Of a DNA stretch of 64,000 bases, positions 54,801 through 62,321 are shown piece by piece. Numbering within the stretch: position 1 is the stretch's first letter; each line of letters opens with the position of its first letter. Made by a program: the position numbers and the translations under genes. A model generated the notes under the pieces. The model was not told where the DNA came from. It worked only from the letters and a program-made list of their open reading frames with translations, and made no database searches. This DNA is from UBA7359 sp963976795 (GTDB lineage: Bacteria > Pseudomonadota > Gammaproteobacteria > Eutrophobiales > Eutrophobiaceae), in contig CAXBLT010000015.1 in the NCBI GenBank assembly GCA_963976795.1, forward strand, positions 1-64,000. Reading direction: 5' to 3'.

Positions 54801-55026
54801 TTTCTATACCATTTATTTCCTGCTCGATCGGTGTAGCAATAGTGTCGGCAATAATTTCCGGTGACGCACCGGGGTAGGTCGCGTTGACCACTATCGTTGG
54901 TGGAGCGATCTCGGGATATTGTGTGATGGGTAAATCACTGTAGGATAATGTTCCAACGATGACGATCAGTATAGAAATGACCGCAGCAAAACGTGGTCTG
55001 TCGATAAAGAAATGACCGAATTTCAT
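51877..55026 (-). CDS. RND multidrug efflux pump, HAE-1 family
   Basis: The inner-membrane pump, 1049 residues, of the AcrB/MexB type. It begins FFIDRPRFAAVISILIVIVG and has LPITQYPEIAPPTIVV, the proton-relay helix GLVLAIGIVVDDAIVVVEDIQRNLE with paired Asp, and the second half GFIVLIGLASKNAILMVEFA with the Lys. The periplasmic and docking loops are complete, including FGKTYQVIAQADAPYR. Drugs, dyes or bile-like compounds are likely substrates. Seven bases separate it from the adaptor gene. Confidence 0.96.
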   Translation of the reverse strand: MKFGHFFIDRPRFAAVISILIVIVGTLSYSDLPITQYPEIAPPTIVVNATYPGASPEIIADTIATPIEQEINGIENMLYMTSQSTSDGAMSLTITFKQGTDLDTAQVLVQNRIAKAEPKLPEEVRRLGVIAQKSSPDLMMVVHLESPDNSLDELYISNYALLQVRDEIARIEGVGDLIVFGAREYSMRIWLNPERMTAFQLSAQEVVASLRAQNVQVAAGKLGQPPMSADNAFQYTITAQGRFIDADQFDNVIVKRGEDGRLTRLKDVARIEIGGRDYVRNSYLNGQNAVAIGIFQRPGSNALETADNIIATMEKLSKSFPPGIAYRIVYNPTEFIEQSIDKVYLTIFEAIILVVLVIIVFLQSWRAAVIPVVAIPVSLIGTFAVMSVVGYSLNNLSLFGLVLAIGIVVDDAIVVVEDIQRNLEKGMTPREAARVTMTEVGSALISMALVLVAVFIPTAFLGGIPGAFFKQFALTISVATIISAFNSLTLSPALGKLLLRAPKHINNGEGEVHKTNFFFRAFNSVFDSGKEKYGKVICVLVRRPAIMMCLFVILIACTYLLFQKIPGGFIPQQDQGYLITVVDLPKGASLERTDEVVQEATRIVQENPGIINVVAIAGLSAATFTTASNSAAMFVLLKPFEERGEGQSSSEIVGQLYGALSSIQGASFYVIDPPPVRGMGRGGGFKMIVQDRSGRGLPALEKATWELAGAANQNPKLTQVFSTTDSSTPQYYLDIDRTRAEMMDVPVENVFETLQIYLGSLYVNDFNLFGKTYQVIAQADAPYRLEPTDIMRLRAENTNGDMVPLGSIVKIKQIQGPDRIVRYNLYPAAELQGTGVPGISTGEALIEMENLASKILPAGISYEWTEIALQEKLGGNVGIIIFPLSVLFVFLLLTAQYESWSLPITIILIVPLCILFALIGVWFRGMDNNILTQIGFIVLIGLASKNAILMVEFARQREDEGKNHIEAAIEAAQIRLRPILMTAFAFILGVVPLMLAEGAGAEMRQVLGTTVFSGMLGVTMVGLFLTPVFYVIVRGIVLKNATSNSKESH

Positions 55027-55032
55027 GATAGC

Positions 55033-56217
55033 TTATCCTTGTTCGTTTACAGATATTTCTATCGTGCTTGTTTCGGGTAACACCTTCATGCCTGCTCTAA
55101 CGCGTTGGATTCCATTTATGACGATTCTGTCTTCTTTCTTAAGTCCTGAACGTATGACACGTAATCCATCTTGCATATTGCCGGTTTTAATTTGACGACG
55201 TTCAACCGTATCGTTTTCATCCAGGACATAAACAAAACGTATAGTCTGATCAACACTGATAGCAGAATCAGGAATGAGCAATGCTTCATAGGGGCCTTCA
55301 CCCAGTAGTTTCACATCAACGAACATGCCTGGCACAAGGAGGAATCCAGGATTTTCTAGTATTGCACGACAACGCATCGTCCCGGTAGCCAGATCAATCT
55401 GGTTATCAACAAAATCCATTTGACCTTTATGCGTATACTCATCTTCATCTGCAAGACGCAGTAATACCGGATTAGGCGTCATGCGTGAACTCTTACGTGT
55501 ACCGGCCATATCCATGCGTGTGTAATGTAAGACACTGTGCTCATCCGCAGTAAAATAAACGTAAATCGGATCAAGAGAAACAATGGTGGTTAATAAACTG
55601 GAATCGAAATCACCACCCGTAACCAAATTACCTTTGGTAACGCGAGTGCGACTTATACGACCACTAACCGGCGCTTTAATATGCGTAAATTCAACATTTA
55701 ATTCCGCCGCTGTTATCGTTGCCATTGTCGATTCAACTGCTGCTATTGCAGCACGTTTCTGACTCCCACGTGAATCGAGTTCTTCTTCCGAAATAGCACG
55801 AGATTTGTACAATTTTTCTGCTCGAGTCAGATCATTTTCAGCTAATTCCAGTGCAGCCTTGGCACGGGTTAATTCAGACTTGGCTTGATCCAGAATAGCT
55901 TGATAAGGGCGTGGGTCAATCACATAGAGCAAATCGCCAGCCTTTACTAAACTCCCTTCTTCAAAATAGATAGATTGTAAGTAACCACTTACTCTTGGTC
56001 GTATTTCAACAGATTCAACCGCATAGAGCCTACCGGTAAATTCATCCCAATCGGTGACATCGTTAATCAGAGGCGTCGCCACTGTTACCTGTGGGGCTGG
56101 TTGTTCGGGAGGTGGCACTTGTGAGGAATCTTTTTCACAAGCCACAAGCATCATCAAGATAAACGTAAATAGGATACGTGCCTGATATATAGGATGACTT
56201 ATAAATAATTTGTTCAT
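55033..56217 (-). CDS. RND efflux membrane-fusion protein (AcrA family)
   Basis: The periplasmic adaptor that links pump and channel. The 394 residues have a lipoprotein signal with lipobox LVAC (Cys about 27), a lipoyl half-motif SGYLQSIYFEEGSLVKAGDLLYVIDPRPYQA, a coiled-coil hairpin (about 105-165), the second lipoyl half THIKAPVSGRISRTRVTKGNLV, and the beta-barrel. It is the first gene of the operon, with the TetR operator 54 bp upstream. Confidence 0.95.
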   Translation of the reverse strand: MNKLFISHPIYQARILFTFILMMLVACEKDSSQVPPPEQPAPQVTVATPLINDVTDWDEFTGRLYAVESVEIRPRVSGYLQSIYFEEGSLVKAGDLLYVIDPRPYQAILDQAKSELTRAKAALELAENDLTRAEKLYKSRAISEEELDSRGSQKRAAIAAVESTMATITAAELNVEFTHIKAPVSGRISRTRVTKGNLVTGGDFDSSLLTTIVSLDPIYVYFTADEHSVLHYTRMDMAGTRKSSRMTPNPVLLRLADEDEYTHKGQMDFVDNQIDLATGTMRCRAILENPGFLLVPGMFVDVKLLGEGPYEALLIPDSAISVDQTIRFVYVLDENDTVERRQIKTGNMQDGLRVIRSGLKKEDRIVINGIQRVRAGMKVLPETSTIEISVNEQG

Positions 56218-56270
56218 GCGAGTTTTAACCTTAAAGTCTAGACATTATAATGACACGACAACTATTGCTA

Positions 56271-56284
56271 ACTGACCAGTCAGT
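56271..56284. promoter_or_regulatory. TetR-type operator in the efflux promoter region
   Basis: ACTGAC-CA-GTCAGT has perfect 6-bp arms, and another CAGT follows at 56285-56288, extending it to the form of the AcrR/TtgR operators (TGACxxxxxGTCA type). It lies between the divergent adaptor and tetR genes, so it can control both. Confidence 0.65.
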
Positions 56285-56352
56285 CAGTATTATAAGTGCA
56301 TCTTTAGCTTGCGCAACTACTATTTCAATAATATGACCAAGGTATATTTAAT

Positions 56353-56967
56353 ATGAATGCAGAACCAGCATCGTGTCGACGTAAGGAAGGCCGACCCAAA
56401 GAAATTCTCACAGCAGCATTACAAGAGTTTTCAATTAATGGATTTGCTGGCACCCGGCTGGAAGATGTTGCCACGCGCGCAGGAATCTGCAAAGGCACTA
56501 TTTATTTGTATTTCAAATCAAAGGAAGAACTATTTGTTGAAGTAGTTAGAGACCGAATATTGCCTCATATTGAGCAACTGGAAAACATCAACGAACGTCC
56601 AGAAGGCACTGCCAAAGTCCTCCTGCGACAACAACTAACGACTATTTATCAAGAGTTACTTTCTACGGATGCACGGTTCATTCCCAAATTGATTATCAGT
56701 GAAGGTTCTCGCTTTCCAGAACTCGCCCAATTTTATTTTGAAGAAATTATTACCCGTATTCACAAGGTGAGCCAAAGTATCATTGCACGTGGCGTAACGG
56801 CAGGTGAATTTAGAGAATCAGCATTGAACTGGGAGCAGCAAGCCATACTCGGTCCAGCATTATCAGCGGTAATCTGGATAACCGTATTTAATGAATTTGA
56901 AGCATTAGATCTGGATGCTTACCTGAAAACACATATAGATTTATTGCTACATGGCTTAGAAAAATAA
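56353..56967 (+). CDS. TetR/AcrR family repressor of the efflux operon
   Basis: The 204-residue protein has the TetR helix-turn-helix at about residues 15-60 (FSINGFAGTRLEDVATRAGICKGTIYLYFKSKEELF), followed by an all-helical ligand domain of the C-terminal TetR_C type. It diverges from the RND operon, 135 bp away, with an operator in between; repression of the pump and of itself is likely. The inducer is unknown. Confidence 0.92.
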   Translation: MNAEPASCRRKEGRPKEILTAALQEFSINGFAGTRLEDVATRAGICKGTIYLYFKSKEELFVEVVRDRILPHIEQLENINERPEGTAKVLLRQQLTTIYQELLSTDARFIPKLIISEGSRFPELAQFYFEEIITRIHKVSQSIIARGVTAGEFRESALNWEQQAILGPALSAVIWITVFNEFEALDLDAYLKTHIDLLLHGLEK

Positions 56968-57042
56968 GCTGCGGCGAATGTTTTTTATTGATCCGCAGTT
57001 ACGCTTCGATAACACTAATGTAACCAAATTCTTCCTTAGCAA

Positions 57043-57477
57043 TTGAAAAACACAACTACAACTACAACAACACCTTGCTCATTAGTTCGTCGTCTTGCAG
57101 CATTATTCTACGATTGCTTATTACTCACCACCGTTCTGTTTTTTGCCACCGCCATCTTAATGCCGTTCGTCGGCGGCGATGCGATTGAAAGCGGTAATCT
57201 TTCCTACAACGTCTTTCTATTATTAATTAGCTACCTGTATTTCGCTTGGCATTGGGTAAAAGGCGGGCAAACATTAGGCATGCGTAGCTGGCATATTTTT
57301 GTCATTAACGATTCAATGCAAAAACCAAACTGGAAACAGGCATCGCTAAGATTCTTCTCTGCACTGCTGTCTTTATTATTGCTCGGGCTTGGTTTTCTCT
57401 GGTCTTTATTTGATAAAAACAAACTCGCTTTGCATGACCATCTTTCAAAAACCAGATTGATTGTAAGCAAGGATTAG
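57043..57477 (+). CDS. RDD family membrane protein
   Basis: A 144-residue protein with three helices and the RDD motifs: RRLAALFYDCLLLTTVLFF (R and D in helix 1), GQTLGMRSWHIFVI and NDSMQKPNWKQASLRFFSALLSLL, ending LFDKNKLALHDHLSKTRLI. Some RDD proteins help Na+/H+ exchange, but the function of most is unknown. The start is a TTG at 57043 (KNTTTTTTTP), followed by an odd run of Thr codons; no ATG fits. It converges on lptG. Confidence 0.75.
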   Translation: MKNTTTTTTTPCSLVRRLAALFYDCLLLTTVLFFATAILMPFVGGDAIESGNLSYNVFLLLISYLYFAWHWVKGGQTLGMRSWHIFVINDSMQKPNWKQASLRFFSALLSLLLLGLGFLWSLFDKNKLALHDHLSKTRLIVSKD

Positions 57478-57487
57478 TTTAAATAAT

Positions 57488-58549
57488 TTAATAACTATTA
57501 CTTAGCCTGTAATAGATATAAGAAAAAACCGCAATCGTAGGCAAACAAACACTTAGAAATGTCGGCACGCCGTAAACAATGCCAAGATGGCCGCTCACCT
57601 GATTTAATAAATGAAAAGTAATACCGATTAGAGCACCAATAAAAACACGTTGGCCTAAACCCATTGGTCGCGCCTCACACCTGACAACACAGATTGACAA
57701 CAATATCATCGCGATGATTGAAAATGGGCTGATCAATTTTGACCAGAAAGCTTGCACATATTGTTTGCTACTTTGATTATTGGCCTTGAGATAATCGATA
57801 TAACTAATCAAGCCTATAATAGACAAATAACGTGGCTTGATGGTAACCATATTAATAACCTCTGGGCTTAATAATGCTTCCCACTCAGCGGTATCGTAAT
57901 GATTGTTTGTTACTTGTTCCTCAGTAATTTCAGTTTTTAAAATATCATGCAGCACCCATTTATCTTGATCATATTCTGCGTGCTTTGCATAGATACTCGA
58001 CCTCAGATGATGTTCTTTATCGAATTCATAAATGTAGATTTCCTCAACCCGGTCTCCAGGCAATATCTTTCTTATATTGATGTAATTATCGCCATCACGA
58101 GACCAAAACCCGTGCTTTGTTTTCATAGAAATTTGCTTGGTCAACGCGATTGAACGTTTCTGTTGCGCAGCCTGTTCTGTCACTGGCGCTATTACTTCTC
58201 CGATTAATATGCTGATAACAACAAAGACCAGGCCCGTCTTGATTAATGAATAGGCCAACTGCGCTTGTGATACTCCTGACGTGCGTATAACCGCCAGTTC
58301 AGATGTGTTTGCTAGCATACCAAGTGCCGCCATACTGCCAATGACAATCGCTATCGGAAAAAGCTCATAACTCAACCGTGGGATGGTTAGCAGCACATAT
58401 TGAATAGCATCTGCTACTCCGTAATTACCTCGGCCAGTATCATCGAGTTGATCTACCAAAGAGAAAAATGAAAATACGGCAACCAGTGCAAACAAAGCTA
58501 ATATGCTGGTAACGAGAATGCTTCGCCCTATGTATCGATCAAGTATCAT
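57488..58549 (-). CDS. lptG: LPS export ABC transporter permease LptG
   Basis: LptG, with LptF and LptB, extracts LPS from the inner membrane. The 353 residues have the family's six helices and a periplasmic beta-jellyroll (about 135-260, including GFWSRDGDNYINIRKILPGDRVEEIYIYEFD). MAALGMLANTSELAVIRTSGVSQ is the coupling helix to LptB. It follows lptF by 5 bp. Confidence 0.95.
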   Translation of the reverse strand: MILDRYIGRSILVTSILALFALVAVFSFFSLVDQLDDTGRGNYGVADAIQYVLLTIPRLSYELFPIAIVIGSMAALGMLANTSELAVIRTSGVSQAQLAYSLIKTGLVFVVISILIGEVIAPVTEQAAQQKRSIALTKQISMKTKHGFWSRDGDNYINIRKILPGDRVEEIYIYEFDKEHHLRSSIYAKHAEYDQDKWVLHDILKTEITEEQVTNNHYDTAEWEALLSPEVINMVTIKPRYLSIIGLISYIDYLKANNQSSKQYVQAFWSKLISPFSIIAMILLSICVVRCEARPMGLGQRVFIGALIGITFHLLNQVSGHLGIVYGVPTFLSVCLPTIAVFSYIYYRLSNSY

Positions 58550-58554
58550 TTATT

Positions 58555-59664
58555 TCACGGACCATCTGCTGGAATAAATTGATGTTCATCGCCATCTTTT
58601 TTCATGTATCTATATTTTGGCAAATAATAAAATGTCAGTAATACCGCTATTAATATTATGTGCACCCACCACAAGCCAATGAAACCAGGTAAAACATCTC
58701 GGCTCAGTAAGGTCTTTGCAATACCGAGTAAATTGCTATAAATGAGATAGATTGAGATACCAATTACAAATGGCATATATCGTCGTTCACTGGTGTGCGA
58801 TTGAATCAACAGTATTGCAAGTAGTGACAACAACAAGCAGGACAGGATTAGCGAAATACGCCATTGAAACTCGGCTTGGTGTTCCTTGTTGCCGGACCCC
58901 ATTATTTCAGCCGTTGATAACGCGCCCATTTTCCCACCAGCGGCATTGGTCTCTGCGCTCTCTGTAAGAATTGCGTATTTTTCATATTCAGTAATCTGGT
59001 AATCAAGTAAGCCTGGTTCGGCTACATAGCGCCGCCCATCACTGAAGACGATGTATTTGTTTCCCGATTTTTTATCGACTTTAAACTTGGCACTATCAGA
59101 GGTTAGAACCCCAAGGTTTGCGTTTTGCCTTACTTGCAAAAACACCTCGTCCATGGAAACGTTATCGGGCGATGGCTTTTGAACGTAAACAACACGGTCA
59201 CCTTTGCTAAACTCCTTAAACTGCCCGGCTTTAATCCCCGAAATATCAGATTCTTGTTTGGCCCTCTCTTTCAGATTGTGAACACCCTGCTCTGCCCAAG
59301 GTGCAAAATACAAGGTAATCACAGACACAAACAAACAAAATACAAAAGCAAACCGAAAAACCACACCTATCTGAAACAGTTTACTGACACCAGACGCGGC
59401 CAGAATCACCAGCTCTCTGTCACTAGACATACGCGAGAAAGCGAGCAACATGCCCACAAGTATCGAGATCGGTAAGATCTTTGGCAATGTCGCTAACATC
59501 TTATAAGCCAACATTAAGAACACCATATCTGCAGGCAAACTGCCTTCTGCCGCGTCTGCAAGAAAACCCACGAAACGATTACTAGCTATAACAAGGACAA
59601 GCAAACTCAGTATCCACAATAGTTTTTGCAACAACTCCCTGTAGATGTAGTGCTGGATAATCAC
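58555..59664 (-). CDS. lptF: LPS export ABC transporter permease LptF
   Basis: LptF is the partner permease of LptG. The 369 residues have six helices, with the coupling region LLAFSRMSSDRELVILAASGVSK and a periplasmic domain with FKEFSKGDRVVYVQKPSPDNVSMDEVFL. The start is GTG at 59664 (VIIQHYIYREL). It diverges from pepA with a 218-bp spacer, a conserved gammaproteobacterial arrangement. Confidence 0.95.
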   Translation of the reverse strand: MIIQHYIYRELLQKLLWILSLLVLVIASNRFVGFLADAAEGSLPADMVFLMLAYKMLATLPKILPISILVGMLLAFSRMSSDRELVILAASGVSKLFQIGVVFRFAFVFCLFVSVITLYFAPWAEQGVHNLKERAKQESDISGIKAGQFKEFSKGDRVVYVQKPSPDNVSMDEVFLQVRQNANLGVLTSDSAKFKVDKKSGNKYIVFSDGRRYVAEPGLLDYQITEYEKYAILTESAETNAAGGKMGALSTAEIMGSGNKEHQAEFQWRISLILSCLLLSLLAILLIQSHTSERRYMPFVIGISIYLIYSNLLGIAKTLLSRDVLPGFIGLWWVHIILIAVLLTFYYLPKYRYMKKDGDEHQFIPADGP

Positions 59665-59882
59665 AATTCTGGCCTCATACTAAAACCCGGCTTTGCTTAG
59701 TTGGAGATAAATGAATAAACTTGACTAAAATTACGGTTTTGACCATTTTTCACTGTTTTTAACAAAAAACGAAACGATTATGACACGCTTGATGTCAAAG
59801 TGCAGAATAAATTAACTCATCACTGTAACTAGATTAACCAAACAATAATCTACATAAAGGTGTTAACAACCCTGGAGCTGGT

Positions 59883-61373
59883 ATGGATTTCAATATAAAA
59901 AGCGGCAACCCTGAAAAACAACGAACAGCTTGCGTCATCGTTGGTATTTTTGAATCGAGAAGACTATCAACTGCGGCTAAAGCCATTGATGCGGTGAGTA
60001 AAAAATACTTATCAAACCTGATTCGTCGTGGCGATATGGATGGCAACAAAGGGCAATATTTACTGCTTCACAATGTTCCCGGCATGATTGCCGACCGCGT
60101 GTTGTTAATCGGTTGTGGTAAAGAAAGAGAAATCGATGACCGTACCTACCGCACAATTATAGCGAACAGTATACAAGCTCTGAATAACACGGGCTCACTC
60201 GATGGTGTTAACTACCTCAGTGAATTGACTATAAAAGGACGTGATCATCACTGGAAGATCAGACAAGCAGTGCAAGTTGCAGAACACAGTTTGTATCAAT
60301 TTGATGAATTAAAAACAAAAAAGAAAGCTAATAGACGTCCGTTACGAAAAATTACATTTACCGTCCCTACCCGACGTGAATTACCACAAGGTGAAATCGC
60401 CGTGCGAGAAGGACGGGCAATTGCCAATGGTATTAAGTTTACCCGTGACCTTGCCAACAGACCTTCTAATGTATGTACGCCAACCTATCTTGCGCAACAA
60501 GCAACTGCGTTAGGCAAAGGTCATCGTTCACTGACGATAGATATTCTAGAAGAAGCCGACATGAAAAAACTGGGTATGGGTTCCTTACTCTCTGTATCAC
60601 AAGGTTCCGCCAGACCAGCAAAACTAATCACCATGGAGTACAAAGGCTCTAAAAAAACACAGAAGCCAATCGTATTAGTGGGCAAAGGTGTGACTTTTGA
60701 TACTGGCGGGATATCGCTTAAACCTGGCGCTGCGATGGATGAAATGAAATACGATATGTGTGGTGCGGCAAGTGTTTTTGGCACTATCTCGGCTGTAGCA
60801 GAACTGGGTTTACCGGTAAATGTCGTTGGTGTCGTGCCAGCCGTCGAAAATATGCCCAGTAGCACTGCAACTAACCCAGGTGATATCTTTACCAGCATGT
60901 CGGGACAAACCATTGAGGTACTGAATACTGACGCTGAAGGTCGATTAATACTGTGCGATGCCATTACCTACAGTGAACGTTTTAATCCTGAAGTCGTTAT
61001 CGATATTGCAACCTTAACCGGAGCGTGTGTAGTTGCACTTGGTAAACACGCAACTGGCTTACTGAGTAATCATAATCCTCTAGCTAGAGAATTGCTCAAT
61101 GCCGGCGATGAATCCGGTGACCGTGCATGGCAGTTGCCGTTATGGGATGAATATCAACAACAGTTGAATAGCCCCTTTGCAGATATGGCAAATATCGGTG
61201 GCAGAGATGCCGGCACAATCACCGCAGCCTGTTTCTTGTCGCGCTTTGCAGAGAAATATCATTGGGCTCACCTGGATATTGCTGGCACCGCCTGGATCTC
61301 GGGGAATAACAAAGGTGCTACTGGACGACCAGTTTCATTATTGATGCAATATATACTTAATCAAGCAAACTAA
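59883..61373 (+). CDS. pepA: leucyl aminopeptidase (cytosol aminopeptidase)
   Basis: PepA is a hexameric two-metal aminopeptidase that also binds DNA in some bacteria (Xer recombination, carAB control). The 496 residues have the catalytic region VGKGVTFDTGGISLKPGA with metal-binding Lys and Asp, NTDAEGRLILCDAI with Asp, Glu and Arg, and the long N-terminal domain. Length is typical. Confidence 0.97.
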   Translation: MDFNIKSGNPEKQRTACVIVGIFESRRLSTAAKAIDAVSKKYLSNLIRRGDMDGNKGQYLLLHNVPGMIADRVLLIGCGKEREIDDRTYRTIIANSIQALNNTGSLDGVNYLSELTIKGRDHHWKIRQAVQVAEHSLYQFDELKTKKKANRRPLRKITFTVPTRRELPQGEIAVREGRAIANGIKFTRDLANRPSNVCTPTYLAQQATALGKGHRSLTIDILEEADMKKLGMGSLLSVSQGSARPAKLITMEYKGSKKTQKPIVLVGKGVTFDTGGISLKPGAAMDEMKYDMCGAASVFGTISAVAELGLPVNVVGVVPAVENMPSSTATNPGDIFTSMSGQTIEVLNTDAEGRLILCDAITYSERFNPEVVIDIATLTGACVVALGKHATGLLSNHNPLARELLNAGDESGDRAWQLPLWDEYQQQLNSPFADMANIGGRDAGTITAACFLSRFAEKYHWAHLDIAGTAWISGNNKGATGRPVSLLMQYILNQAN

Positions 61374-61391
61374 TATTGAGGTTTCACCACT

Positions 61392-61832
61392 GTGTCGCGT
61401 GTTGATTTTTACATCTTGTCTGAGGGTAACAATGTCGACAGGTTTGCCTGTGCCATAGCAACTAAAGCCTGGGCAAGCGGAAATAGAGTGCATATCCATA
61501 CTCAATCTGATGAAAATGCAACCAAGTTTGATGACTTACTCTGGATATATAAAGATATCAGTTTCGTGCCACATGAAATATTTAATGGGAATACCCATGA
61601 CGACACACCCGTTACAATCGGCTATGGGGGGCATTTCCCAAAATCATCACAAGTGATGATCAACCTTGGCCCTGACATTCCTGAATTTACTTCCAGCTTT
61701 GATAGGGTAGTTGAGATTGTCGGCGGTACTGAATCAAACAAACAATTAGCTCGCCAACGCTATCGCCAGTATAAAGAAGCCGAATACGAAATACATGATC
61801 ACAAGATTGAAAACCTGACAGAGCATGATTGA
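61392..61832 (+). CDS. holC: DNA polymerase III chi subunit
   Basis: The chi subunit links the clamp loader to SSB. The 146 residues show VDFYILSEGNNVDRFACAIATKAWASGNRVHIHT and DTPVTIGYGGHFPKSSQVMINLG, typical of HolC. The start is GTG at 61392. pepA-holC-valS is a conserved order; here one more gene lies between holC and valS. Confidence 0.92.
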   Translation: MSRVDFYILSEGNNVDRFACAIATKAWASGNRVHIHTQSDENATKFDDLLWIYKDISFVPHEIFNGNTHDDTPVTIGYGGHFPKSSQVMINLGPDIPEFTSSFDRVVEIVGGTESNKQLARQRYRQYKEAEYEIHDHKIENLTEHD

Positions 61833-62223
61833 TTCTTCACACCCCCCACCAAAACCATTGTCTGATACAGACCGAAACAATCTGGTTAACCGGATTGATG
61901 AGCTAGAACAACTACTGGCTAAGAAAAAGACAGAATCAAAGCGAGCAAAACTACCGCGCCTAAAAGTAGGCACAGATGGTATCCCTGTTTTAGTAGATCT
62001 TTTTTCTCAAGATGATCTGACTCAGGATCTGGAGCAGACTTTTCAGCAAATTGATAAAGACGACCAACTTATCAATGACATCATTGAAAAAGTCGATAAG
62101 GAAATATCTGGGGATTTGGATGAATTAATCCTAATGCTCAAGGACAGCATCATTGATGAAGTAAAAACACGACTACTCGAAGAATTTCATACCAAAAAAG
62201 ATAACACCGACAACAAGGAATAA
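61825..62223 (+). CDS. conserved coiled-coil protein between holC and valS
   Basis: This 132-residue protein is hydrophilic and acidic. LVNRIDELEQLLAKKKTES is a coiled coil, then LPRLKVGTDGIPVLVDLFS, and two acidic helices with LDELILMLKDSIIDEVKTRLLEE. I know similar small genes in this spot in gammaproteobacteria but no function; a role with DNA polymerase III or chi is only a guess from position. It overlaps holC by 8 bp. Confidence 0.75.
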   Translation: MIDSSHPPPKPLSDTDRNNLVNRIDELEQLLAKKKTESKRAKLPRLKVGTDGIPVLVDLFSQDDLTQDLEQTFQQIDKDDQLINDIIEKVDKEISGDLDELILMLKDSIIDEVKTRLLEEFHTKKDNTDNKE

Positions 62224-62321
62224 CTGAATAAAGATTGCCCTAAACAGCCTCCTTGTGGACAATACGCCTCCCAATAATAAGGCTTCTTATCATTTAGCCC
62301 TAAATAATATTTGTTATAAAG

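Noticed and set aside
56969..57003. CTGCGG...CCGCAG hairpin after tetR
   Set aside because: Six-base stem with a loop of about 20 bases is too weak to call a terminator.
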